A stretch of 64,000 nt of DNA from JBKQVT01 sp963727245 (GTDB lineage: Bacteria > Planctomycetota > Planctomycetia > Pirellulales > Thermoguttaceae). The stretch covers positions 62,001 through 126,000 of the forward strand of contig CAVSFO010000012.1 in the NCBI GenBank assembly GCA_963727245.1, written 5' to 3'. The notes under the pieces are model-generated. The model ran no database searches. It saw only the letters and a list, made by a program, of their open reading frames with translations, and was not told the origin of the DNA. Below are positions 27,274-36,894 of the stretch, in pieces. The number at the start of each line of letters is the position of its first letter. The stretch's first letter is position 1. The position numbers and the translations under genes are program-made.

Positions 27274-29285
27274 GGTGACGGGAATTCCTTCGGGGGCTTG
27301 ATCTCAATCGTACCGGGAGGGAGCGTCAGCACCTGCACGTGGACTTCCGGCGGCTCATGAGCGGGCACGTCCTCCGGCGTGGTGACTTCCTTCATGCCAC
27401 GCGGCGGTGAATACGTTGTCCTGGCCGGCATATACTGAAGCCTGGGGCCCGGCTGCTGGGACGCGCCGCGATCGGCGCGGCGGAGGTCCCCGGCGGCGGC
27501 CTGGTCGGCCTTCATCTTCCAGGCGGTCAGGTCGTCGGCCACCTTGTTGGTGCTGGGCGTGCTGTAGTCCAACATCACCCGCGGATAGACGCCCAAGACG
27601 ATGGCCAGCACCACCAGCGGCACGGCGATGGCGATCTCGCGCTTGTTCATGGGCGTGATGCCCTCGGCGTGCGGGCCTTTATATTCGGGACCGAGATACA
27701 CCCGCTGGATCGTCCAGAGGATGTAGCCGGCGGTGAGGATGACGACCGAGGCGGCGATGACCGCCAGCACCATGCTGTAGCTCCAGGAGGCCAGCACCAC
27801 GAAGATTTCGCCGATGAAGCCGCAGAGGCCGGGCAATCCCATGGCGGCGAAGAAAATGACCACGGAAATGCCGGCGTACACCGGCATGCGCTGGAACAGG
27901 CCGCCGAAGCGGTCGAGGTCGCGGTGATGGACGCGGTCGTAGATGACGCCGACCAAAAAGAACATGCCAGCCGAGCTGATGCCGTGGGCGATCATTTGGA
28001 ACATGGCGCCGCTGATGCCCATCTTCCAGTAGTCGGAATTGTAAAGGTTACCGCCCACGGCGCTCCAGACGCCGATGCCCAGGAGCACGTAGCCCATGTG
28101 GCTGACGGAACTGTAGGCGACCAGGCGTTTGAAGTCTTTCTGGGCCAGGGCGGCCAGGGCCCCATAGACCATGCTCACCACGCCCACGCCGCAGACCAGC
28201 CAGGCGAGGCTGTAGGCGGCGGCCGGGCAGATGGGATAGCAGATGCGCAGCACGCCGTAGCCGCCCATCTTCAACAACACGCCGGCCAGGATCATCGAGA
28301 TGGGCGTGGGCGCCTCGACGTGGGCGTCGGGCAGCCAGGTGTGCACCGGGACCGCCGGCAGCTTGATGACAAAACCGATAAACAGCAGCAGGAAGGCCCA
28401 GAACTGGGTCGATTTGCCCCACAGCAGCGTGGCGTTGAAAGGCGACTTCTCCAACTGGCCCATGGCCGCCAGGGCGAGGATGTTGAAGGTATGGATCGGC
28501 CGGGCGCGGTACGGCGCCGAGGCGGCAGCAACCGGGGACTGTCCCAATTCTCGCGTGACCGGGGACTGTCCCAGTTTTCGTCCGACGAAAACGGGACTGT
28601 CCCCTTCAGCCCCGGCAGCGACGTGGCAGCCGGCCTGCTGCGCCGGCGTGAGCGAGTTCAGGTCGCTGGCGAAGTAGAGCATCAACAGCGCGATGAGCAT
28701 CAGCACGCTGCCGACCAAGGTGAAGAGGAAGAACTTGATGGCGGCGTACTCCCGCCGCGGACCGCCCCAGATGCCGATGAGGAAGTACATCGGCAGCAAC
28801 ATCACTTCCCAGAAGACGTAGAAAAGGAAGAAGTCCAGCGCCAGGAAGACGCCCAACATGCCCGTCTCCAAGAGCAGGAACAGGATGCAGTAGCCCTTCA
28901 CGTGCTTGACGATGGGCCAACTGGCCGCCATGGCCAACATGCTCAGGAAGGAGGTGAGGATGACCAGCGGGAAGCTGATGCCGTCCAGTCCGATCAGGTA
29001 GTGGATGCCGAACGCCGGGATCCACGGCCGGCTGACGACGTGTTGCATGCCGGCGGTCCCCAGGGCGAACCCCGCCGAGCCGCTGTGCCCTCCCGCGGGC
29101 AGCGCCATCCAGACCGTCAGCGCGAAGACGATGGCGGTGGTGACGAAGGACAACTGCTTGATCGACTCCTCCTGACGCCGCGGCATGAAGCACAGTACCA
29201 AGGCGGCCGCCGCCGGCAGGAAGATGACCAACGTGGGGAGCACATCCGACATGGTTAAGCTCGACATGGTTAGGCTAGCCAACAT
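27270..29285 (-). CDS. nuoM: NADH-quinone oxidoreductase subunit M with repeat-derived insert
   Basis: Proton-pumping membrane subunit of complex I: GLDGISFPLVILTSFL, FFLFYVFWEVMLLPMYFLIG, FVIKLPAVPVHTWLPDAHVE, GGYGVLRICYPICP, FKRLVAYSSVSHMGYVLLG and the late GLPGLCGFIGE. Between the helix ending near FASDLNSL and FNILALAAMGQ there is an extra stretch of about 45 residues containing GDSPVFVGRKLGQSP. This is the translation of a palindromic repeat (28534-28604). A Pro-rich C-terminal tail of about 80 residues is unusual. The start is uncertain: ATG 29285, ATG 29267 and ATG 29252 are all possible just after the nuoL stop, with no clear ribosome site. Confidence 0.95.
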   Translation of the reverse strand: MLASLTMSSLTMSDVLPTLVIFLPAAAALVLCFMPRRQEESIKQLSFVTTAIVFALTVWMALPAGGHSGSAGFALGTAGMQHVVSRPWIPAFGIHYLIGLDGISFPLVILTSFLSMLAMAASWPIVKHVKGYCILFLLLETGMLGVFLALDFFLFYVFWEVMLLPMYFLIGIWGGPRREYAAIKFFLFTLVGSVLMLIALLMLYFASDLNSLTPAQQAGCHVAAGAEGDSPVFVGRKLGQSPVTRELGQSPVAAASAPYRARPIHTFNILALAAMGQLEKSPFNATLLWGKSTQFWAFLLLFIGFVIKLPAVPVHTWLPDAHVEAPTPISMILAGVLLKMGGYGVLRICYPICPAAAYSLAWLVCGVGVVSMVYGALAALAQKDFKRLVAYSSVSHMGYVLLGIGVWSAVGGNLYNSDYWKMGISGAMFQMIAHGISSAGMFFLVGVIYDRVHHRDLDRFGGLFQRMPVYAGISVVIFFAAMGLPGLCGFIGEIFVVLASWSYSMVLAVIAASVVILTAGYILWTIQRVYLGPEYKGPHAEGITPMNKREIAIAVPLVVLAIVLGVYPRVMLDYSTPSTNKVADDLTAWKMKADQAAAGDLRRADRGASQQPGPRLQYMPARTTYSPPRGMKEVTTPEDVPAHEPPEVHVQVLTLPPGTIEIKPPKEFPSP
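28534..28604. repeat. GGGGACTGTCCC element inside nuoM
   Basis: One end-unit (GGGGACTGTCCCAATTCTCG) followed by a complete element (GGGGACTGTCCC, AGTTTTCG, TC, CGACGAAAAC, GGGACTGTCCCC). It lies fully inside the nuoM coding sequence without breaking the frame. Confidence 0.92.
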
Positions 29286-29291
29286 AGTCAC

Positions 29292-31716
29292 TCACAATCC
29301 AATCGCGTAGTTCCAGTAGAAACTGGTCAGGATGAACAGCACCACCGTGCCCAGGGCGACGAGCATGACGTACTGCCGCACGTTGCCGGTCTGCACGGCG
29401 CGGAGCCGCAGCCCGGCCGCGTAGGTCGCCCGCGCGGTCAAGTTGACCAGGCCATCGACGAAGAGGCGGTCGATCCAATCATCCAAGCGGGCGATCCCGG
29501 CGGCAGCCCGGGCGGCGCCGTCGGCTACCGCGTCGATGCCCTGGGTGTCGAGGCCGGCCACGGCCTGCGAAATCCACAGCGTGGGCCGGACAAACAGTGC
29601 GGCGTACAGCTCGTCAAACCACCACTTGTGGATGAGGAAGCTGTAAGTCAGCCGGAAGCGCCGGCGGAGCCATTCGGCCGAGATCGTCCGCCGGCCGTAG
29701 ATCGCCGTGGCCAAGAGGAAGCCGCCCAGGGCGAAGGCGAAGGCCCAAAACGTGGCCGGATGCTCGATCGCGGGCTCGTGGCTGAGGTGTTCGGCGGGCT
29801 GGACCACCGCGCGGCGACGGCCAGCCGGCCGAGGCCCCGCCGGCGATGCCCGCCGGACGCGCCTGCTCCAGCAGCGGCTCCAGGCCGACGTTCGTCCATA
29901 AGAGGTTCCCGCCGGCAAACACCGCCAGCACGGCCAACACCACCAGCGGCCCCACCATGGTCCAAGGCGACTCGTGGGCGTGCTGGTGGACGTGCTCGTC
30001 GCGGGGCTGGCCGGCGAAGGTCAAGTACCAGAGGCGGAACATGTAGAAGGCGGTCATCGCCGCCCCGGCCACCGCCACCCAAAAAATCCAGCGGTGCGGC
30101 GGATTGTCATTGGCGAAAGAGAGCACCTGGGCGAGGATGCGGTCTTTCGAGTAGAAGCCGCTCAGGCCGATCAGCAACGGCACGCCCGCCCCGGAGATCG
30201 CCAGGCAGCCGACGAGCATGGTGCCGGCGGTCCAGGGCATTTTCTTCCGCAGCCCGCCCATCTGCGGCATCTCGTTGGTCCCGCAGGCGTGGATCACCGA
30301 GCCGGAGCAGAGGAACAGCAGGGCCTTGAAGCAGGCGTGGGTGAAGAGGTGGAACAGTCCGGCCAGCCAGCCGCCGACGCCCAAGGCCAGCATCATGTAG
30401 CCCAACTGGCTGACGGTCGAATAGGCCAGCACCCGCTTGATGTCGGTCGCCGTCAGGGCGATGGTGGCGGCGATGAAGAGCGTGATGCAGCCGGTGTAGG
30501 CGATCACCGTGAGCACTTCGGGCGTGAAGAGGGGATAGCAGCGGCCCACCAAATAAACGCCGGCGGCCACCATCGTGGCGGCGTGGATCAGGGCGCTGAC
30601 CGGCGTGGGCCCTTCCATGGCGTCGGGCAACCAGACGTGCAGCGGGAACTGCGCCTCTTGCCCACGCAGCCGCAAAAGATGCCCAGCCCGGCCACAACCA
30701 GCAGCCAGTAGCCGTGGCTCTGGGCACGCCGCACTACGTGGTTGACAAGTTCCCGGCTCGACAAGGTTGCCCCGGCGGGCATCGTCGATAGTCTGTAGGG
30801 TGGGTCGAGCAGCGAGCCCCACCAGGAAATGGCCGAATCGTAGCTGGTGGGGCTCGCTGCCTCGACCCACCCTACCATTCCGCCACCTTCCGCAACAGAA
30901 GCTAATTCCGCCTGCACGCCCAGCGCCGTCATGCCGTCGGGCACGCGGGAGGCGTAGATGGTCGCACGGCGGACGGACCTGGCTGAAGATGCCGGGTTGC
31001 GCCGCGCCGTGGGCATCGTGGTAATTGTCGAAGGAAAACGTCCCCATGCCCGTCCACACGGCCATCAGGCCGATGATCATGCCGAAATCGCCGATGCGGT
31101 TGACGATGAATGCCTTGTTGGCCGCGTTGGAGGCGCTGCGGCGCTCGAAGTAGAAGCCGATGAGGAGGTAGGAGCAGATGCCGACCAGTTCCCAGAAGGC
31201 GAAGACCATAGCCAGGTTGCCGGCGATCACCAGCCCCAACATGCTGAAGCAGAAGAGCGAAAGGTACTGAAAGAAGCGGTGAAACCGCCCCCGCCGGCGT
31301 AGCGGCCGGCCATCGGAGAGCGTGACCAGCGGGTCGGTCATCTCGTCGAGTTCTTCGTGCATGTAGCCGAGCGAATAGACGTGGATGCAGGTGGCCACCA
31401 GCGTGACCATGCAGAACATGGCCACCGTCAAGGCGTCGATGTAATAGCCGATGGTGAGCCGCAGGGCGCCGAAACTGGCCAGCATGTACCACTCACCGCT
31501 GGCGGGCGAGGGCACGGGCGGATTGTGCCAGAGCCAGCCGATCAAGGCCGCAAACGACAGCAGCGTCGAGCAGCCGATCGCCAGCGTGGCCAGGTAGCCG
31601 GCACAGCGGCCGCCCCGCCCCATCCGCCGCCCCCAGAAGACGATCAGGGCGAACGAGACCAGCGGCAGCAGCCAGGCCAGTCCCAGGAGTCTCGGCAATA
31701 CGATTGAAAAGCCCAT
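29292..31716 (-). CDS. nuoL: NADH-quinone oxidoreductase subunit L (frameshifted, with repeat insert)
   Basis: Largest antiporter-like subunit of complex I. The N-terminus has LGLAWLLPLVSFALIVFWG, YIDALTVAMFCMVTLVATCIHVYS and FWELVGICSYLLIGFYFER. The core has FPLHVWLPDAMEGPTPVSALIH, VLAYSTVSQLGYMMLALG and THACFKALLFLCSGSVIH. The C-terminal part (TFWAFAFALGGFLLAT, lateral helix region, YNYAIGL-type end) is in another frame after a shift near 29830. A middle section from about 30960 to 30670 is in a third frame and contains the translated palindrome at 30795-30875 (MVGWVEAASPT...WWGSLLDPPYR). So at least three frameshifts and one repeat insertion affect this gene. Stop and start of neighbours nearly touch, as in an operon. 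Confidence 0.94.
30795..30875. repeat. GTAGGGTGGGTCGAG palindrome inside nuoL
   Basis: Two complementary arms of about 31 bases differing by one inserted C, with a short spacer. It sits within nuoL between the segment ending VPDGMTALGV and the helix WLLVVAGLGIFCG, in a loop region, and stays open in the local reading frame. Confidence 0.92.
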
Positions 31717-32062
31717 CTATCCCTTCAGTTCCTCGCCGCGATCAACGTCGATCGTGGCGTGATTGTTGTAATAGCACAAGGCGATGGCCAGCGCCACGGC
31801 CGCCTCGGCCGCCGCCAGCACGATGACGAACATGGCGATCAGTTGTCCGTCCAGGCCGAGCGCCGCGCTGCGGATCGGCGCGGAGGAAGGGGGCGCCGAA
31901 GGCCACGAAATTGAGGTTGGCCCCGTTCAGGACCAGCTCGATGCCCATCAACACGCCCACGGCGTTCCGCTTGACGGTCATGCAGACCACGCCGCAAACG
32001 AAGAGGATCGTCCCCACGGCGAGGTAATGCGAGAGGCCGACCGGTTGTGTGAGGAAGTCCAT
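31717..32062 (-). CDS. nuoK: NADH-quinone oxidoreductase subunit K (one frameshift)
   Basis: Small three-helix membrane subunit of complex I. The first part has LSHYLAVGTILFVCGVVC and VLMGIELVLNGANLNFVAF with the conserved Glu. After a shift near 31885, in a run of five C, the family continues as GLDGQLIAMFVIVLAAAEAAVALA with the second conserved Glu, ending ATIDVDRGEELKG. The stop at 31717-31719 is directly followed by the nuoL start at 31716. Reconstructed length, about 114 residues, is close to normal. Confidence 0.93.
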
Positions 32063-32067
32063 GGGAG

Positions 32068-32736
32068 TCAGGGGCCAGGGGCCGGGGGCCAGGGGTCAGG
32101 GGGAGACGGGCCGGCGTCTTCCGCCGGCGACATTTCCCGCACGTCGCGTTTCGCCCGGGCCAGGTAGGCGGCCCCGACCAACACAACCAGCAGGTGAACG
32201 GAAATGATTTCAAAGACCAACAGGTAGCCGGCCATGCCGGCGCCGCGGCTGGGCGGGGTCGCCGGATCGAGGCGATCGACGCGGACGCCCATCAGGGCCA
32301 GCCCCAGCGGCGTGGCCGTCGGCGGCGAGCGGTCCAGCCGCGTGTCGGCCTGCTCGGTGGTGATATTGCGGCCGCTCCACAACTGGACGCTCAGCACCGC
32401 TTGCAGGAGCACGGCGGCCAGGGCGCCGCCGATCAGCAGGGCCATGAGCCATTGGCGGCCGCCGGTGGGCAGCGAGACCAGCGGGCCGCGGGCGGTGAGC
32501 ATGACGCCGAAGACCAGCAGGACCAGCGTGCCGCCGACGTAGACCATCAGTTGCATGGCGCCCAGGAAATCGGCCCCGGCCAGGAAGAACAGCCCGGCCA
32601 CCGCCGACAGCGAGAGCACCAGGTAAACGGCCATCCGCACGATGTTGGCGGAGACCACCACGGCGACGGCCGCCGCGCAGGCCGCCAGGGCCAGCAGGTA
32701 GAAGAAGACGCTGTGCCAGTGGATTGCTCCCAACAT
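32068..32736 (-). CDS. nuoJ: NADH-quinone oxidoreductase subunit J
   Basis: 222 residues, five membrane helices: FYLLALAACAAAVAVVV, RMAVYLVLSLSAVAGLFFLAGADFLGAM then QLMVYVGGTLVLLVFGVML, and a last helix GYLLVFEIISVHLLVVLVGAAYL. These match NuoJ, a proton-channel subunit. ATG 32736 has AGGAG six bases upstream and lies two bases after the nuoH stop. The Pro-rich end (SPPDPWPPAPGP) is translated from a short GGGGCCAGGGG-type repeat at 32066-32104, so it is probably not original sequence. Confidence 0.95.
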   Translation of the reverse strand: MLGAIHWHSVFFYLLALAACAAAVAVVVSANIVRMAVYLVLSLSAVAGLFFLAGADFLGAMQLMVYVGGTLVLLVFGVMLTARGPLVSLPTGGRQWLMALLIGGALAAVLLQAVLSVQLWSGRNITTEQADTRLDRSPPTATPLGLALMGVRVDRLDPATPPSRGAGMAGYLLVFEIISVHLLVVLVGAAYLARAKRDVREMSPAEDAGPSPPDPWPPAPGP

Positions 32737-32738
32737 CG

Positions 32739-33877
32739 TCAACTCCTGATCCAACTCAGCAGGCCGCCGGGGAAGAAGAACGTCCAGAGCATGACGCCCA
32801 CCAACGCGATCGAGGCCAGCGGCACGCAGTATTTCAGGCAGGTGGCCATTACCTGGTCGATGCGGAGCCGCGGCAGCGTCCAGCGCAGCCACATCATGAA
32901 CATGACGCCGACGTAGACCTTCACCAGCAAATTGGCCAGCCCCAGCAGGTTGGCCAGCCAGATGAAGAAGAAGTGGGAGTTGGCCGTCAGCCCCAGCAAA
33001 TGCGCCACCGGCACGGGCCCGTTCCATCCGCCCAGGAACAGCACGGCGGCCAGCGCGCTGACGGCGAACATCGCGGTGTACTCGGCCATCATGAAAATCG
33101 ACCAGCGGAACCCCGAGTATTCGGTCATGAAGCCGGCCACCAACTCGCTTTCCGCCTCGGGCAGGTCGAACGGGGCACGGTTCACGCTGGCGGTGGCGCA
33201 GGTGACGTAAATCCAGAAGGTCATGAAGGTGAACGGATCGTGCAGCGCGTACCAGTTGGTGATCCAGCCCTGCTGGGCGTCGCCGATGGCGACCAGGTCC
33301 ATGGTGCCGGCCAGCAGCACCGGCACAACCGCGCACATGCCCAGGGGAATTTCGTAGCTGACGACCTGGGCGGCCTCGCGCATGGCCCCGTAGAGCGACC
33401 ACTTCGAGGCCGAGGCATAGCCGCCCAGCAGGACACCGAAGACTTCCAGCCCGGCCACGGCCAGCACGAAGAAGACGGCGGTATTCATGCGCAGCGCCAC
33501 CCAGTCGCTGTCGAAGGCGCTGGCAAAGGGGATGGCCAGGAAGACGCCGAAGGCGGCGGCGAAGCTGACGTAGGCGCCAGGCGGAAGAGGAAGTGGTCGG
33601 CCCCGGCGGGAATGAGGTCTTCCTTGCAGAGGAGTTTCAGACCGTCGGCGGGCGATTGCAGCCAGCCGAAGCGCCCGCCCACGCGCGTGGGCCCCAGCCG
33701 GTCCTGGATCCGCGCCGCCACTTTCCGCTCCATCCAGATAAACGTCGCCACTGAAATCATGACCACCGTCAACAACAGCGTCACGTGCACCAGGGCGGCC
33801 ACGCCGTAGGCGATCCAGTGCAGTGTCGGATCCAGCTTGGTGAAGGCGACGATCCAATCGGCGATGGCGCTGTTCAT
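32739..33877 (-). CDS. nuoH: NADH-quinone oxidoreductase subunit H (one frameshift)
   Basis: Membrane subunit that contacts the quinone site of complex I. The N-terminus (MNSAIADWIV, SVATFIWMERKVAARIQDRLGP, WLQSPADGLKLLCKEDLIP) is in one frame; after a shift near 33580 the rest continues: LGGYASASKWSLYGAMREAAQVVSYEIPLG, NRAPFDLPEAESELVAGFMTEYSG and MMWLRWTLPRLRIDQVM. All are strong NuoH signatures including the quinone-cavity loops. The start overlaps the nuoD stop by four bases. Length after repair about 380 residues, normal. Confidence 0.95.
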
Positions 33878-35079
33878 CGGTCGATCTCCCCCAACACGAG
33901 GTCCAGCGAGCCGACCACCGCCGGCACGTCGGCGATGAGGCAGCCGCGACAGAGTTCGGGCGTGACCGAGAGGTTGCAGAAGCTGCTGCTCCGCACCCGC
34001 ACCCGCCAGGGCACCGGCGAGCCGTCGCTGACGATCATGAAGCCCATCTGGCCCTTGGGCGCCTCGGTTTCCAGGTAGACCTCGCCCGGCGGCAGTTTTT
34101 GCCGCAGCTTGATCGGCTCGCCGCAATTACCCGGCGTGCGGCTGTACTTGTCCATCGCCTGGCGGACCAATTTCACCGACTGCACCACTTCCAGCATCCG
34201 CACGTAGAAGCGGTGCCAATTGTCGCCCAGTACCGCCTGGGACGGCACCGGCGGATAGGGATAATCCTGCGGATAGCGGCCGCTGACTTGCGCGATCACC
34301 TCGAACTGGTAGCCCTCGTACATCTGCCGGCAGCGCGGCTGGCCGTCGCGGCGGAGGTCCCAATCGACCCCGCTGCCCCGCAGCACCGGCCCGGTGCAGC
34401 CGTAGTCGATCGCCATCTCGGGCGTCAGCACGCCGATGCCGGCCGTGCGATGCACGAAAATCGCGTTGCTGGTCAGGAGGGCATGAAACTCGTCGATCAC
34501 CGGCTCGAACTGCTCCAGGAACGCTTCGCAATGTTGCAGCCAGCCGGGCGGCAGATCGCCCGTCACGCCGCCGACGGTGATGTAGCTGTAGGTCAGCCGC
34601 GCACCGCAAAGCTCCTCGAACAGGTTGAGGATCTTCTCCCGCTCGCGAAAGGCCCACGTGAACGGCGTGAAGCTCCCCAAGTCCAGCCCATAGCAGCAGG
34701 CGGCCACCAGGTGGCTGGCGATGCGGCTCAGCTCGCAGGTCATCACCCGCAAGTGCCGGGCCTTCTCCGTCACTTCGCAGCGCAGCAACTCCTCGACCAC
34801 CAGCGACCAGCCCAGGTTCATGTTCACCCCGGCCAGGTAATCGAAGCGGTCGGTGTAGGGGATGTATTGCCGGGGCGTAAGGTTCTCGCCGATCTTCTCC
34901 CCGCAGCGATGCAGGTAGCCGATGTGCGGCGTCACTTCGGTGACCACCTCGCCGTCGGTCCGCAGCACCAGCCGCAACACCCCGTGCGTGCTGGGATGCT
35001 GCGGCCCCATGTTGACCAGCATCTCGTCGCTGCGCAGGTCGAATTCGACCAACTCGGGATCCACGTGCTCCGTCGCCAT
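33874..35079 (-). CDS. nuoD: NADH-quinone oxidoreductase subunit D
   Basis: 401-residue peripheral subunit forming one wall of the quinone-binding site. Motifs: MGPQHPSTHGVLRLVL, PHIGYLHRCGEKIGEN, YIPYTDRFDYLAGVNMN, EELCGARLTYSYITVGGV and the C-terminal LETEAPKGQMGF with GCLIADVPAVVGSLDLVLGEIDR. The His and Tyr that touch quinone (HPSTHG; TDRFDY) are in place. ATG 35079 lies five bases after the nuoC stop. Unbroken frame. Confidence 0.98.
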   Translation of the reverse strand: MATEHVDPELVEFDLRSDEMLVNMGPQHPSTHGVLRLVLRTDGEVVTEVTPHIGYLHRCGEKIGENLTPRQYIPYTDRFDYLAGVNMNLGWSLVVEELLRCEVTEKARHLRVMTCELSRIASHLVAACCYGLDLGSFTPFTWAFREREKILNLFEELCGARLTYSYITVGGVTGDLPPGWLQHCEAFLEQFEPVIDEFHALLTSNAIFVHRTAGIGVLTPEMAIDYGCTGPVLRGSGVDWDLRRDGQPRCRQMYEGYQFEVIAQVSGRYPQDYPYPPVPSQAVLGDNWHRFYVRMLEVVQSVKLVRQAMDKYSRTPGNCGEPIKLRQKLPPGEVYLETEAPKGQMGFMIVSDGSPVPWRVRVRSSSFCNLSVTPELCRGCLIADVPAVVGSLDLVLGEIDR

Positions 35080-35083
35080 GGCG

Positions 35084-35615
35084 CTATCTCCTCGGGATCC
35101 CGTGGTACTCGGCGGGCGGCTGGTAATCTTTGCGCAACGGGTGGCCGGCCCAGTCCTCGGGCAGCAGGATGCGGCGCAGGTCGGGGTGACCGGTGAAAAA
35201 AATGCCCGACAGGTCGAAGACCTCGCGCTCGTGCCAATCGGCCGTGGCCCAGACGTGGCTGACGGTGGGGACCTCGGGCAATCGGCCCTCGAACGTCGTC
35301 CTGCCAGCGCGGCAGCATGACTTTCAGCACCAGCCGATGCCGGTGGACGAGGCTGGAGAGGTGGTAGACGACCTCGACGTGGGGCGTCCACTTCACGGCG
35401 GCCGCTTTCTTGGCGTCCGACTCGAAGTAGTCGATGCCGCTGATGCAGTGCAGCATGTTGAAACGCAACTCGGGCTCGTCGCGCAGCCAGCGGCAGACCT
35501 CGGGCAAGGCCGCCGCCGAGACCTCGATCCAGGGGTCGATGGCCTCGAAATTGGCGCCGCTCAGGGCCGGACCGAACCGGGCGGCGAGTCGTTGGTGAAT
35601 GTCGCGGATGTCCAT
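35084..35615 (-). CDS. nuoC: NADH-quinone oxidoreductase subunit C (one frameshift)
   Basis: Peripheral-arm subunit of complex I. The first frame holds FNMLHCISGIDYF and VEVVYHLSSLVHRHRLVLKVMLPR. After a shift near 35300 the signature VSHVWATADWHEREVFDLSG, FTGHPDLRRILLPEDWAGHPLRKDY completes the 30-kDa-subunit family. The start at 35615 overlaps the nuoA stop by one base (TGATG). Repaired length about 177 residues. Confidence 0.94.
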
Positions 35616-36184
35616 CAAGGCTGCACGACCTTCCAGGTGACATTTCTCCCGTCCGCGGCGGACTGCGGGCCGACGGCGCGGACCCAACTGAGATCGCCCC
35701 GCCACCAGACATAGGCGAAGCCGGCCAGGATGACGGCGAAAAACAGCCCCAGGTCGGCCATCGCCGCCAGGGCCAACTGCCGGGCGTCTGCCGCAACCTC
35801 TTTCCGGCCGGGAAGCATCTGCTGCCGGCCCCATTGCTCCGGCCCCTGGGTGATGCCGAGCTGGACGCACAGTTCGGTGTTCCTCTCGTCGGAGACTCCC
35901 GGGGCCATCAACTGCGTGGCCTTGCCGAAAATCGCCGCTGGCGGAAAGAACAACGTCACTTCGACCTCGAAAATCAGGAAGACCAGCGCCACCACGTAGA
36001 AGCGGAGGTCGAACTGCACCGCCGTGGAGCCGACCGCCGGCTCGCCGCACTCATAGGGCTCCAGCTTTTGCGGGCTGGGCGCCTGCGCGCGGAGCAGCCG
36101 GCCCAGCAACAGGGAGACCAGGGCGAACAAGAAAGCCACCCCGGCAAACAGCGCCAAGTAGGCGACGATCGAAGTCGGCGTCAT
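35615..36184 (-). CDS. nuoA: NADH-quinone oxidoreductase subunit A, long form
   Basis: Three-helix membrane subunit of complex I. Family motifs: LLRAQAPSPQKLEPYECGEPA and FDLRFYVVALVFLIFEVEVTLFFPPA, followed by a final helix LALAAMADLGLFFAVILAGFAYVWWRGDL. Between the second and third helices there is an extra hydrophilic loop of about 45 residues (SDERNTELCVQL...). ATG 36184 is chosen because the conserved first helix starts there; the frame is open upstream. It is separated from the upstream genes nuoI and DUF2203 by a repeat element. Confidence 0.93.
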   Translation of the reverse strand: MTPTSIVAYLALFAGVAFLFALVSLLLGRLLRAQAPSPQKLEPYECGEPAVGSTAVQFDLRFYVVALVFLIFEVEVTLFFPPAAIFGKATQLMAPGVSDERNTELCVQLGITQGPEQWGRQQMLPGRKEVAADARQLALAAMADLGLFFAVILAGFAYVWWRGDLSWVRAVGPQSAADGRNVTWKVVQP

Positions 36185-36303
36185 TGCGACAGGAACCGTT
36201 CCCTCTCCCGGGCAAAAACCCTTCCGCAAAAACCGCATATTTTAGAGCAAGTGCGGCCGCCGCGAAAGTGGCAGCCCATCGATAACCGCCTCACGGACAC
36301 TCT

Positions 36304-36422
36304 CCCCCTCTCCCTCCGGGAGAGGGTCGGGGTGAGGGGGAAGTGGAGCCGACGCGCAATCGAGATTGCCAATACTCACTCTCGCTCCCCTCACCCTAAC
36401 CCTCTCCCGGAGGGAGAGGGGA
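36304..36422. repeat. Paired CCCTCTCCC/GGGAGAGGG hairpin element inside nuo operon
   Basis: Two hairpins in inverted orientation (36304-36342 and 36386-36422) with GGTGAGGGG/CCCCTCACC flanks, as at 18072-18238 but without the AGAACGTGTTTTGAAAT ends. It sits in the 248-base gap between the DUF2203 gene and nuoA. Confidence 0.85.
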
Positions 36423-36432
36423 ACTCGATCTC

Positions 36433-36894
36433 TCAACCTCGCCGCTCACGCCGGACCGGCATCTCCAGCCGCAGGGGATGCCGCTGCCGATAGCCGGCAT
36501 CCGGCTCGTGCCAGTAACGGACCTCCGGCTCGCCCAGCTTCCAGCAGAGGAAAACCTTGCGGCCGTCCACCAGGGCGGGAAAGTCGACCAGCCCTTCCGA
36601 GCCGTTGGTGGGCTCGATCCCCAGCGCCCGCAACTCGTCCACGTATTCCCGCAACCGCTCGGCGTCCTTGCGCAAGTCGTCTTCGACTTGCGCCAGTTCT
36701 TCCTGGTAGGGGTCGCGGCGGCCGGGGCCGGCTCGCAGCAGCGAGAGGCGATGGCGGCGATCGATCACGTCGCGGGACAACTCGACCAGATCGCCGACGA
36801 TCGCGCGGACCAAGGGCAGCGAGGCGTTGGCCTCCTCGACGGTGTACAGCTTGCCTCGCCCCGGACGTTTGCGCTTCATGTCGCTTGCCATCAT
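36433..36894 (-). CDS. DUF2203-family protein
   Basis: 153 residues. LYTVEEANASLPLVRAIVGDLVEL begins a long helical hairpin, and the C-terminal half GLVDFPALVDGRKVFLCWKLGEPEVRYWHEPDAGY is the well-conserved part of DUF2203. Function unknown. It is translationally coupled to nuoI (its ATG overlaps the nuoI stop by four bases) and stands in the middle of the complex I operon, hinting at a role in assembly or in iron-sulfur/redox metabolism; that is inference. Confidence 0.88.
   Translation of the reverse strand: MMASDMKRKRPGRGKLYTVEEANASLPLVRAIVGDLVELSRDVIDRRHRLSLLRAGPGRRDPYQEELAQVEDDLRKDAERLREYVDELRALGIEPTNGSEGLVDFPALVDGRKVFLCWKLGEPEVRYWHEPDAGYRQRHPLRLEMPVRRERRG

Noticed and set aside
32724..33809. 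Plus-strand frame of 361 codons across nuoJ/nuoH
   Set aside because: Antisense of nuoH with His/Gln/Gly-rich, non-protein-like composition.
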